Part shown: in pieces, positions 1 through 10,448 of the stretch
Layout of the letters: every line of letters begins with the position of its first letter
How positions within the stretch are numbered: position 1 is the stretch's first letter
Position numbers and translations under genes: made by a program
Assembly: GCA_030867875.1 (NCBI GenBank)
Contig: JAOWCC010000286.1
Span: 1,054,001-1,118,000 of the forward strand
Direction of reading: 5' to 3'
Source of the DNA: Actinernus sp. WN-2022
Lineage: Eukaryota > Cnidaria > Anthozoa > Actiniaria > Actinernidae
DNA: 64,000 nucleotides
The notes under the pieces: generated by a model
Database searches by the model: none
What the model saw: the letters and a program-made list of their open reading frames with translations, nothing else
What the model was told of the DNA's origin: nothing

Positions 1-200
1 GTAAAAAATCGAAGGCATATGAATATTGCCACAAATTCCGGATGCTTTGGTAAATAATCAATATGGTTGATGTTAACGTTAAGCCAAAGAAAGACAATAA
101 AATGTTCAATTGAAAACAATCTAGCAAATTTGGTATTTACATTGATCGAGGGAAATCTTGTAGGACGTAGCTGTGTACATCTGATTACAAGTGGTGAAAG

Positions 201-229
201 TGACGTAACGCGCGCGGTTATTGACGTCA
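201..229 (+). promoter_or_regulatory. CpG-rich paired bZIP-site-like module (repeats once per monomer)
   Basis: TGACGTAA at 201-208 and the palindrome TGACGTCA at 222-229 start exactly 21 bp apart, about two helical turns, and flank an alternating (CG)4 at 209-216. TGACGTCA is the textbook CRE for CREB/ATF. GTGACGTAAC at 200-209 matches the NFIL3/E4BP4 consensus RTKAYGTAAY. The module recurs at ATG+530 in each monomer (1279, 63801 and so on), and I saw no copy in which it was altered, although neighbouring bases vary. Binding and promoter activity are inference; CpG density also makes it a methylation target. Confidence 0.35.
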
Positions 230-345
230 CAATAGAGTTTGGCTTGTTGCACGTTTTGCCGTAAAAACTCGCGTTGACAATGTGCTCGGAGCATTCTGTA
301 CACGTCTGCCTCTTATACGTAACTCTCTAAAACGCATGGACAAGG

Positions 346-465
346 ATGCCTGTGCGTACTAAGAGAGCCAGCAGAATTTGGGAACGCTTAGTTCAACTAT
401 TCTCTCGTTTATTTGGATTTGATTCATGGCTCGACCGCCGAAAGTCGCTGTTGTATTGCAGATGA
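346..465 (+). other. 39-codon open frame recurring in nearly all monomers
   Basis: The ATG has A at -3 (caaggATGc). The frame encodes a basic, amphipathic-looking peptide with IWERLVQLFSRLF in the middle and an RRKS stretch near the end, stopping at TGA 463-465. Between copies I see K/R, T/P, V/M, F/Y and D/N changes, mostly replacement changes, and M1 and M11 are frameshifted by an extra a. No family is recognised. The replacement-rich variation argues against coding; it is recorded because it lies downstream of the bZIP-like module and is too short for ordinary gene calling. Confidence 0.12.
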
Positions 466-617
466 ATAAGTAAGGTGAGAACTTTGTTGTAATCACATGA
501 AGATTTTCTGGCTCAATCATACTATAATTAAAGAGGGATTTGCGATTGAGTAACGAATATCATAGTGCCTGTTTGCGACAGTTTATGGTAATCTATCTAT
601 ACACTCTAAAACCGATT

Positions 618-652
618 TTTGCCGTAAGTGATGGTATGTTCAACGCGGCAAA
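618..652 (+). other. Inverted repeat around the GTAAGT motif
   Basis: TTTGCCG (618-624) and CGGCAAA (646-652) can form a 7-bp perfect stem with a 21-base loop that includes the GTAAGT donor-like site. Copies with tttttccc (for example M7, M8-preceding, M46, M56) or cggaaaatt (M26, M36, M42, M44, M51, M53 tails) each break one pair without a compensating change, so structural conservation is not supported. Confidence 0.25.
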
Positions 653-748
653 TTTAATTATCTTCTAGTTAATCTGCAATTCTGTAGATTCTACTACACT
701 TTAATTCCCTCTTCTTGTTTCTCTGTTGCTTATATTTATTTCATATAG
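624..748 (+). other. Intron-like segment (GTAAGT ... pyrimidine tract ... TAG)
   Basis: GTAAGT at 624-629 matches the 5' splice consensus. A 27-base tract at 705-731 is 24/27 pyrimidine, with ttaat 705-upstream as a possible branch region, and TAG at 746-748 gives a 125-base GT-AG unit ending directly before the ATG at 749. It is present in most monomers. M4, M5, M14 and M15 have catatatatg and so lose the acceptor AG. Splicing is an inference from motifs only; no upstream exon is identified. A second donor-like AAG|GTGAGA lies at 471-479. Confidence 0.2.
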
Positions 749-1135
749 ATGTTGATATTTGCTCTTAGCTTGAGCGGCGAACAGAGTCATTGCACCGGCG
801 ATGGAATATCCATTGTTATCTTAGATTTACTAATTTCCCGACATCAATTCCCGTGTTCGTCGCTTTACGGACAAGGAACAGATTTTGTTTGCGATTTTCA
901 ACGGAAAGAAACCGGCCGCAAAACATTTGAATGGGAAACAGAACCAAATCTTCCACGGGGCAATGCCATAGTGTTAATAAGTTTCGAGAAGTCTTATCAA
1001 GTTTTCTCACATGCAGCATCTCTCCTTTTTCATTTTCCTTCATTACTGCAAAGATATGAATTGAAAAATGCAACAGTTGTAAAAAATCAAAGGCATATGA
1101 ATATTGCCACAAATTCCGGATACTTTGGTAAATAA
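749..1135 (+). other. 128-codon open frame of class A monomers, not supported as a gene
   Basis: Opens at the ATG just after the intron-like acceptor. No signal peptide, membrane segment or family motif is recognised. Twenty-five of 26 A monomers keep it. M6 (6140) is frameshifted by one missing base, and every B, X and Y monomer terminates it early at caaTGA (about codon 42). It overlaps an equally long antisense frame. Replacement differences among copies (L/W, K/Q, Y/C) and free loss in more than half the units suggest a passenger frame of the satellite. Confidence 0.1.
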
Positions 1136-1205
1136 TCAATATGGTTGATGTTAACGCTAAGCTAAAGAAACCCAATAAAGTGTTCAATTGAAAACAATCT
1201 AGCAA
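816..1205 (-). other. 129-codon antisense open frame, not supported as a gene
   Basis: Runs opposite the 128-codon plus frame. It stays open in both A and B monomers, unlike the plus frame, though M36 breaks it with a t at 38689 (81 codons). Class X units start 44 codons later. It is leucine/isoleucine/phenylalanine rich in its first third, as expected from AT-rich antisense sequence. No family is recognised. Confidence 0.1.
849..865 (-). other. CENP-B-box-like 17-mer, 7 of 9 core bases
   Basis: On the plus strand TCCCGTGTTCGTCGCTT corresponds to the reverse of the mammalian CENP-B box core (CCCGNNTNNNNCGAA): CCCG, T and CG match, AA is CT. It recurs at ATG+100 in the monomers; M9 loses one c inside it (9473-9474). 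A 7/9 match can arise by chance, so this is only a lead. Confidence 0.15.
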
Positions 1206-1827
1206 ATTTGGTATTTACATTGATCAAGGGAAATCTTGTAGGACGTAGCTGTGTACATCTAATTACAAGTGGTGAAAGTGACGTAACGCGCGCGGTTATT
1301 GACGTCACAATAGAGTTTGGCTGGTTGCAAGTTTTGAAGTAAAAACTCGCGTTGACAATGCGCTCGGAGCATTCTGTACAAGTCTGCCTCTTATACTTCA
1401 CTCTCTAAAACGGATGGACAAGGATGCCTGTGCGTACTAGGAGAGCCAGCAGAATTTGGGAACGCTTAGTTCAACTATTCTCTCGTTTAATTTGGATTTG
1501 ATTCATGGCTCGACCGCCGAAAGTCGCTGTTGTATTGCAGATGAATAAGTAAGGTGAGAACTTTGTTGTAATCACATGAAGATTTTCTGGCTCAATTATA
1601 CTATAATTAAAGGGGGATTTGCGATTGAATAACGAATATCATAGTGCCTGTTTGCGACAGTTTATGGTAATCTATCTATACACTCTAAAACCGGTTTTTG
1701 CCGTAAGTGATGGTATGTTCAACGCGGCAAATTTAATTATCTTCTAGTTAATCTGCAATTCTGTAGATTCTACTACACTTTAATTCCCTCTTCTTGTTTC
1801 TCTGTTGCTTATATTTATTTCATAGAG

Positions 1828-2905
1828 ATGTTGATATTTGCTCTTAACTTGAGCGGCGAACAGAGTCATTGCACCGACGATGGAATATCCATTGTCATCT
1901 TAGATTTGCTAATTTCCCGACATCAATTCCCGTGTTCGTCGCTTTACGGACAATGAACCGATTTTGTTTGCGATTTTCTTCGGAAAGAAACCGGCCGCAA
2001 AACATCTGAATGGGAAACAGAACCAAATCTTCCACGGGGCAATGCCATAGTGTTAATAAGTTGCGAGAAGTCTTATCAAGTTTTCTCACATGCAGCATCT
2101 CTCCTTTTTCATTTTCCTTCATTATTGCAAAGATATGAATTGAAAAATGCACCAGTTGTAAAAAATCGAAGGCATATGAATATTGCCACAAATTCCGGAT
2201 GCTTTGGTAAATAATCAATATGGTTGATGTTAACGTTAAGCCAAAGAAAGACAATAAAGTGTTCAATTGAAAACAATCTAGCAAATTTGGTATTTACATT
2301 GATCAAGGGAAATCTTGTAGGACGTAGCTGTGTACATCTAATTACAAGTGGTGAAAGTGACGTAACGCGCGCGGTTATTGACGTCACAATAGAGTTTGGC
2401 TGGTTACAAGTTTTGAAGTAAAAACTCGCGTTGACAATGCGCTCGGAGCATTCTGTACACGTCTGCCTCTTATACTTCACTCTCTAAAACGGATGGACAA
2501 GGATGCCTGTGCGTACTAGGAGAGCCAGCAGAATTTGGGAACGCTTAGTTCAACTATTCTCTCGTTTATTTGGATTTGATTCATGGCTCGACCGCCGAAA
2601 GTCGCTGTTGTATTGCAGATGAATAAGTAAGGTGAGAACTTTGTTGTAATCACATGAAGATTTTCTGGTTCAATTATACTATAATTAAAGGGGGATTTGC
2701 GATTGAATAACGAATATCATAGTGCCTGTTTGCGACAGTTTATGGTAATCTATCTATACACTCTAAAACCGGTTTTTGCCGTAAGTGATGGTATGTTCAA
2801 CGCGGCAAATTTAATTATCTTCAAGTTAATCTGCAATTCTGTAGATTCTACTACACTTTAATTCCCTCTTCTTGTTTCTCTGTTGCTTATATTTATTTCA
2901 TATAG
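1828..2905. repeat. Monomer M2, class B (gac), C-to-L mosaic tail
   Basis: C markers persist to ccaaagaaagac (2251) but aaagtg at 2259 and everything after are non-C, giving a switch within about 2252-2258. The tail is L and ends with tcaagtt, a marker shared with M12 and M39. Confidence 0.93.
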
Positions 2906-3983
2906 ATGTTGATATTTGCTCTTAGCTTGAGCGGCGAACAGAGTCATTGCACCGGCGATGGAATATCCATTGTTATCTTAGATTTACTAATTTCCCGACA
3001 TCAATTCCCGTGTTCGTCGCTTTACGGACAAGGAACAGATTTTGTTTGCGATTTTCAACGGAAAGAAACCGGCCGCAAAACATTTGAATGGGAAACAGAA
3101 CCAAATCTTCCACGGGGCAATGCCATAGTGTTAATAAGTTTCGAGAAGTCTTATCAAGTTTTCTCACATGCAGCATCTCTCCTTTTTCATTTTCCTTCAT
3201 TACTGCAAAGATATGAATGGCAAAATGCAACAGTTGTAAAAAATCAAAGGCATATGAATATTGCCACAAATTCCGGATGCTTTGGTAAATAATCAATATG
3301 GTTGATGTTAACGCTAAGCTAAAGAAACCCAATAAAGTGTTCAATTGAAAACAATCTAGCAAATTTCGTATTTACATTGATCAAGGGAAATCTTGTAGGA
3401 CGTAGCTGTGTACATCTAATTACAAGTGGTGAAAGTGACGTAACGCGCGCGGTTATTGACGTCACAATAGAGTTTGGCTGGTTACAAGTTTTGAAGTAAA
3501 AACTCGCGTTGACAATGCGCTCGGAGCATTCTGTACACGTCTGCCTCTTATACTTCACTCTCTAAAACGGATGGACAAGGATGCCTGTGCGTACTAGGAG
3601 AGCCAGCAGAATTTGGGAACGCTTAGTTCAACTATTCTCTCGTTTATTTGGATTTGATTCATGGCTCGACCGCCGAAAGTCGCTGTTGTATTGCAGATGA
3701 ATAAGTAAGGTGAGAACTTTGTTGTAATCACATGAAGATTTTCTGGTTCAATTATACTATAATTAAAGGGGGATTTGCGATTGAATAACGAATATCATAG
3801 TGCCTGTTTGCGACAGTTTATGGTAATCTATCTATACACTCTAAAACCGGTTTTTGCCGTAAGTGATGGTATGTTCAACGCGGCAAATTTAATTATCTTC
3901 TAGTTAATCTGCAATTCTGTAGATTCTACTACACTTTAATTCCCTCTTCTTGTTTCTCTGTTGCTTATATCTATTTCATATAT
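2906..3983. repeat. Monomer M3, class A, L tail
   Basis: Carries gaatggcaaaatgc and tttcgtatt, a combination shared with M13 and M40. The pre-ATG of the next unit is catatatatg. Confidence 0.95.
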
Positions 3984-5061
3984 ATGTTGATATTTGCTCT
4001 TAACTTGAGCGGCGAACAGAGTCATTGCACCAACGATGGAATATCCATTGTCATCTTAGATTTGCTAATTTCCCGACATCAATTCCCGTGTTCGTCGCTT
4101 TACGGACAATGAACCGATTTTGTTTGCGATTTTCTTCGGAAAGAAACCGGCCGCAAAACATCTGAATGGGAAACAGAACCAAATCTTCCACGGGGCAATG
4201 CCATAGTGTTAATAAGTTGCGAGAAGTCTTATCAAGTTTTCTCACATGCAGCATCTCTCCTTTTTCATTTTCCTTCATTATTGCAAAGATATGAATTGAA
4301 AAATGCACCAGTTGTAAAAAATCGAAGGCATATGAATATTGCCACAAATTCCGGATGCTTTGGTAAATAATCAATATGGTTGATGTTAACGTTAAGCCAA
4401 AGAAAGACAATAAAATGTTCAATTGAAAACAATCTAGCAAATTTGGTATTTACATTGATCGAGGGAAATCTTGTAGGACGTAGCTGTGTACATCTGATTA
4501 CAAGTGGTGAAAGTGACGTAACGCGCGCGGTTATTGACGTCACAATAGAGTTTGGCTTGTTGCACGTTTTGCCGTAAAAACTCGCGTTGACAATGTGCTC
4601 GGAGCATTCTGTACACGTCTGCCTCTTATACGTAACTCTCTAAAACGCATGGACAAGGATGCCTGTGCGTACTAAGAGAGCCAGCAGAATTTGGGAACGC
4701 TTAGTTCAACTATTCTCTCGTTTATTTGGATTTGATTCATGGCTCGACCGCCGAAAGTCGCTGTTGTATTGCAGATGAATAAGTAAGGTGAGAACTTTGT
4801 TGTAATCACATGAAGATTTTCTGGCTCAATCATACTATAATTAAAGAGGGATTTGCGATTGAGTAACGAATATCATAGTGCCTGTTTGCGACAGTTTATG
4901 GTAATCTATCTATACACTCTAAAACCGATTTTTGCCGTAAGTGATGGTATGTTCAACGCGGCAAATTTAATTATCTTCTAGTTAATCTGCAATTCTGTAG
5001 ATTCTACTACACTTTAATTCCCTCTTCTTGTTTCTCTGTTGCTTATATCTATTTCATATAT
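3984..5061. repeat. Monomer M4, class B (aac), C tail
   Basis: Appears identical to M5 up to the next unit's start. Its own start lacks the acceptor-like AG (catatatatg). Confidence 0.95.
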
Positions 5062-6139
5062 ATGTTGATATTTGCTCTTAACTTGAGCGGCGAACAGAGT
5101 CATTGCACCAACGATGGAATATCCATTGTCATCTTAGATTTGCTAATTTCCCGACATCAATTCCCGTGTTCGTCGCTTTACGGACAATGAACCGATTTTG
5201 TTTGCGATTTTCTTCGGAAAGAAACCGGCCGCAAAACATCTGAATGGGAAACAGAACCAAATCTTCCACGGGGCAATGCCATAGTGTTAATAAGTTGCGA
5301 GAAGTCTTATCAAGTTTTCTCACATGCAGCATCTCTCCTTTTTCATTTTCCTTCATTATTGCAAAGATATGAATTGAAAAATGCACCAGTTGTAAAAAAT
5401 CGAAGGCATATGAATATTGCCACAAATTCCGGATGCTTTGGTAAATAATCAATATGGTTGATGTTAACGTTAAGCCAAAGAAAGACAATAAAATGTTCAA
5501 TTGAAAACAATCTAGCAAATTTGGTATTTACATTGATCGAGGGAAATCTTGTAGGACGTAGCTGTGTACATCTGATTACAAGTGGTGAAAGTGACGTAAC
5601 GCGCGCGGTTATTGACGTCACAATAGAGTTTGGCTTGTTGCACGTTTTGCCGTAAAAACTCGCGTTGACAATGTGCTCGGAGCATTCTGTACACGTCTGC
5701 CTCTTATACGTAACTCTCTAAAACGCATGGACAAGGATGCCTGTGCGTACTAAGAGAGCCAGCAGAATTTGGGAACGCTTAGTTCAACTATTCTCTCGTT
5801 TATTTGGATTTGATTCATGGCTCGACCGCCGAAAGTCGCTGTTGTATTGCAGATGAATAAGTAAGGTGAGAACTTTGTTGTAATCACATGAAGATTTTCT
5901 GGCTCAATCATACTATAATTAAAGAGGGATTTGCGATTGAGTAACGAATATCATAGTGCCTGTTTGCGACAGTTTATGGTAATCTATCTATACACTCTAA
6001 AACCGATTTTTGCCGTAAGTGATGGTATGTTCAACGCGGCAAATTTAATTATCTTCTAGTTAATCTGCAATTCTGTAGATTCTACTACACTTTAATTCCC
6101 TCTTCTTGTTTCTCTGTTGCTTATATTTATTTCATATAG
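5062..6139. repeat. Monomer M5, class B (aac), C tail
   Basis: Tandem duplicate of M4. Ends with tatttatttcatatag rather than tatctattt. Confidence 0.95.
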
Positions 6140-7215
6140 ATGTTGATATTTGCTCTTAGCTTGAGCGGCGAACAGAGTCATTGCACCGGCGATGGAATAT
6201 CCATTGTTATCTTAGATTTACTAATTTCCCGACATCAATTCCCGTGTTCGTCGCTTTACGGACAAGGAACAGATTTTGTTTGCGATTTTCAACGGAAAGA
6301 AACCGCCGCAAAACATTTGAATGGGAAACAGAACCAAATCTTCCACGGGGCAATGCCATAGTGTTAATAAGTTTCGAGAAGTCTTATCAAGTTTTCTCAC
6401 ATGCAGCATCTCTCCTTTTTCATTTTCCTTCATTACTGCAAAGATATGAATTGAAAAATGCAACAGTTGTAAAAAATCAAAGGCATATGAATATTGCCAC
6501 AAATTCCGGATACTTTGGTAAATAATCAATATGGTTGATGTTAACGCTAAGCTAAAGAAACCCAATAAAGTGTTCAATTGAAAACAATCTAGCAAATTTG
6601 GTATTTACATTGATCAAGGGAAATCTTGTAGGACGTAGCTGTGTACATCTAATTACAAGTGGTGAAAGTGACGTAACGCGCGCGGTTATTGACGTCACAA
6701 TAGAGTTTGGCTGGTTACAAGTTTTGAAGTAAAAACTCGCGTTGACAATGCGCTCGGAGCATTCTGTACAAGTCTGCCTCTTATACTTCACTCTCTAAAA
6801 CGGATGGACAAGGATGCCTGTGCGTCCTAGGAGAGCCAGCAGAATTTGGGAACGCTTAGTTCAACTATTCTCTCGTTTATATGGATTTGATTCATGGCTC
6901 GACCGCCGAAAGTCGCTGTTGTATTGCAGATGAATAAGTAAGGTGAGAACTTTGTTGTAAGCACATGAAGATTTTCTGGCTCAATTATACTATAATTAAA
7001 GGGGGATTTGCGATTGAATAACGAATATCATAGTGCCTGTTTGCGACAGTTTATGGTAATCTATCTATACACTCTAAACCGGTTTTTGCCGTAAGTGATG
7101 ATATGTTCAACGCGGCAAATTTAATTATCTTCTAGTTAATCTGCAATTCTGTAGATTCTACTACACTTTAATTCCCTCTTCTTGTTTCTCTGTTGCTTAT
7201 ATTTATTTCATATAG
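6140..7215. repeat. Monomer M6, class A, S tail, 1,076 bp
   Basis: Two one-base losses, in ccggccg (6304-6306) and in aaaa (7076-7078). The first frameshifts the 128-codon frame. Also g at 6961 and gtcctagg. Confidence 0.95.
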
Positions 7216-8293
7216 ATGTTGATATTTGCTCTTAGCTTGAGCGGCGAACAGAGTCATTGCACCGGCGATGGAATATCCATTGTTATCTTAGATTTACTAA
7301 TTTCCCGACATCAATTCCCGTGTTCGTCGCTTTACGGACAATGAACCGATTTTGTTTGCGATTTTCTTCGGAAAGAAACCGGCCGCAAAACATCTGAATG
7401 GGAAACAGAACCAAATCTTCAACGGGGCAATGCCATAGTGTTAATAAGTTGCGAGAAGTCTTATCAAGTTTTCTCACATGCAGCATCTCTCCTTTTTCAT
7501 TTTCCTTCATTATTGCAAAGATATGAATTGAAAAATGCACCAGTTGTAAAAAATCGAAGGCATATGAATATTACCACAAATTCCGGATGCTTTGGTAAAT
7601 AATCAATATGGTTGATGTTAACGTTAAGCTAAAGAAACCCAATAAAGTGTTCAATTGAAAACAATCTAGTAAATTTGGTATTTACATTGATCAAGGGAAA
7701 TCTTGTAGGACGTAGCTGTGTACATCTAATTACAAGTGGTGAAAGTGACGTAACGCGCGCGGTTATTGACGTCACAATAGAGTTTGGCTGGTTGCAAGTT
7801 TTGAAGTAAAAACTCGCGTTGACAATGCGCTCGGAGCATTCTGTACAAGTCTGCCTCTTATACTTCACTCTCTAAAACGGATGGACAAGGATGCCTGTGC
7901 GTACTAGGAGAGCCAGCAGAATTTGGGAACGCTTAGTTCAACTATTCTCTCGTTTATATGGATTTGATTCATGGCTCGACCGCCGAAAGTCGCTGTTGTA
8001 TTGCAGATGAATAAGTAAGGTGAGAACTTTGTTGTAATCACATGAAGATTTTCTGGCTCAATTATACTATAATTAAAGGGGGATTTGCGATTGAATAACG
8101 AATATCATAGTGCCTGTTTGCGACAGTTTATGGTAATCTATCTATACACTCTAAAACCGGTTTTTCCCGTAAGTGATGATATGTTCAACGCGGCAAATTT
8201 AATTATCTTCTAGTTAATCTGCAATTCTGTAGATTCTACTACACTTTAATTCCCTCTTCTTGTTTCTCTGTTGCTTATATTTATTTCATATAG
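7216..8293. repeat. Monomer M7, class X, S tail
   Basis: G head to a at 7296, then B middle from t at 7342. Carries ttaccac, ctagt and tttttccc, and a at 7421 shared only with M17. Confidence 0.94.
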
Positions 8294-9371
8294 ATGTTGA
8301 TATTTGCTCTTAGCTTGAGCGGCGAACAGAGTCATTGCACCGGCGATGGAATATCCATTGTTATCTTAGATTTACTAATTTCCCGACATCAATTCCCGTG
8401 TTCGTCGCTTTACGGACAAGGAACAGATTTTGTTTGCGATTTTCAACGGAAAGAAACCGGCCGCAAAACATTTGAATGGGAAACAGAACCAAATCTTCCA
8501 CGGGGCAATGCCATAGTGTTAATAAGTTTCGAGAAGTCTTATCAAGTTTTCTCACATGCAGCATCTCTCCTTTTTCATTTTCCTTCATTACTGCAAAGAT
8601 ATGAATGGAAAAATGCAACAGTTGTAAAAAATCAAAGGCATATGAATATTGCCACAAATTCCGGATGCTTTGGTAAATAATCAATATGGTTGATGTTAAC
8701 GCTAAGCTAAAGAAACCCAATAAAGTGTTCAATTGAAAACAATCTAGCAAATTTCGTATTTACATTGATCAAGGGAAATCTTGTAGGACGTAGCTGTGTA
8801 CATCTAATTACAAGTGGTGAAAGTGACGTAACGCGCGCGGTTATTGACGTCACAATAGAGTTTGGCTGGTTACAAGTTTTGAAGTAAAAACTCGCGTTGA
8901 CAATGCGCTCGGAGCATTCTGTACACGTCTGCCTCTTATACTTCACTCTCTAAAACGGATGGACAAGGATGCCTATGCGTACTAGGAGAGCCAGCAGAAT
9001 TTGGGAACGCTTAGTTCAACTATTCTCTCGTTTATTTGGATTTGATTCATGGCTCGACCGCCGAAAGTCGCTGTTGTATTGCAGATGAATAAGTAAGGTG
9101 AGAACTTTGTTGTAATCACATGAAGATTTTCTGGTTCAATTATACTATAATTAAAGGGGGATTTGCGATTGAATAACGAATATCATAGTGCCTGTTTGCG
9201 ACAGTTTATGGTAATCTATCTATACACTCTAAAACCGGTTTTTGCCGTAAGTGATGGTATGTTCAACGCGGCAAATTTAATTATCTTCTAGTTAATCTGC
9301 AATTCTGTAGATTCTACTACACTTTAATTCCCTCTTCTTGTTTCTCTGTTGCTTATATCTATTTCATATAG
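8294..9371. repeat. Monomer M8, class A, L tail
   Basis: gaatggaaa, tttcg and atgcgtact. Ends with tatctatttcatatag. Confidence 0.95.
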
Positions 9372-10448
9372 ATGTTGATATTTGCTCTTAACTTGAGCGG
9401 CGAACAGAGTCATTGCACCAACGATGGAATATCCATTGTCATCTTAGATTTGCTAATTTCCCGACATCAATTCCGTGTTCGTCGCTTTACGGACAATGAA
9501 CCGATTTTGTTTGCGATTTTCTTCGGAAAGAAACCGGCCGCAAAACATCTGAATGGGAAACAGAACCAAATCTTCCACGGGGCAATGCCATAGTGTTAAT
9601 AAGTTGCGAGAAGTCTTATCAAGTTTTCTCACATGCAGCATCTCTCCTTTTTCATTTTCCTTCATTATTGCAAAGATATGAATTGAAAAATGCACCAGTT
9701 GTAAAAAATCGAAGGCATATGAATATTGCCACAAATTCCGGATGCTTTGGTAAATAATCAATATGGTTGATGTTAACGTTAAGCCAAAGAAAGACAATAA
9801 AATGTTCAATTGAAAACAATCTAGCAAATTTGGTATTTACATTGATCGAGGGAAATCTTGTAGGACGTAGCTGTGTACATCTGATTACAAGTGGTGAAAG
9901 TGACGTAACGCGCGCGGTTATTGACGTCACAATAGAGTTTGGCTTGTTGCACGTTTTGCCGTAAAAACTCGCGTTGACAATGTGCTCGGAGCATTCTGTA
10001 CACGTCTGCCTCTTATACTTCACTCTCTAAAACGGATGGACAAGGATGCCTGTGCGTACTAGGAGAGCCAGCAGAATTTGGGAACGCTTAGTTCAACTAT
10101 TCTCTCGTTTATTTGGATTTGATTCATGGCTCGACCGCCGAAAGTCGCTGTTGTATTGCAGATGAATAAGTAAGGTGAGAACTTTGTTGTAATCACATGA
10201 AGATTTTCTGGTTCAATTATACTATAATTAAAGGGGGATTTGCGATTGAATAACGAATATCATAGTGCCTGTTTGCGACAGTTTATGGTAATCTATCTAT
10301 ACACTCTAAAACCGGTTTTTGCCGTAAGTGATGGTATGTTCAACGCGGCAAATTTAATTATCTTCTAGTTAATCTGCAATTCTGTAGATTCTACTACACT
10401 TTAATTCCCTCTTCTTGTTTCTCTGTTGCTTATATCTATTTCATATAG
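9372..10448. repeat. Monomer M9, class B (aac), C-to-L tail, 1,077 bp
   Basis: One c missing at 9473-9474. C markers run to tgtgc (about 9982), then L markers from 10019 onward. Confidence 0.94.

Larger units (their letters stand above)
1..748. repeat. Monomer M0 (partial), C tail
   Basis: 3' two thirds of a monomer, beginning in the core (atcgaagg). All C-tail markers are present, with accgattttt and gatggta. It matches 10779-11526 without visible change. Confidence 0.95.
749..1827. repeat. Monomer M1, class A, S-like tail, 1,079 bp
   Basis: Q core with gaattg and atacttt. The tail has an extra a in cgtttaatttgg (near 1489), shared only with M11, and ends with catagagatg. Confidence 0.95.
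1..10018. repeat. Ten-monomer duplication, copy 1
   Basis: Pairs with 10779-20799. Corresponding bases lie at offset 10,778 up to about 6300, then 10,779, 10,780 and 10,781 after three single-base deletions unique to this copy (near 6304-6306, 7076-7078 and 9473-9474). I noticed no substitutions. Shared rare variants confirm common descent: the extra a near 1489, tatatatg before M4 and M5, a g at 6961 matching 17740, and an a at 7421 matching 18201. The match ends at 10019, where copy 1 has ttatact and copy 2 has ttatacg. The left end is cut by the window. Confidence 0.93.
6140..10448. repeat. Four-monomer higher-order unit (M6-M9)
   Basis: Order A-S, X, A-L, B-C. It is the earliest occurrence of the 4.3-kb higher-order unit. 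It is 3 bp short of 4,312 because of the three one-base deletions, and its last monomer switches from C to L tail at about 10019. Confidence 0.85.

Noticed and set aside
61..90. Telomere-like or transposon terminal motif at ttaacgttaa
   Set aside because: It is a short palindrome present only in some tails, not tandemly repeated, with no flanking terminal inverted repeats or target duplications.
601..680. Spliced-leader RNA gene
   Set aside because: A GTAAGT near a stem recalls spliced-leader RNA, but there is no convincing Sm site and the stem is broken in many copies.
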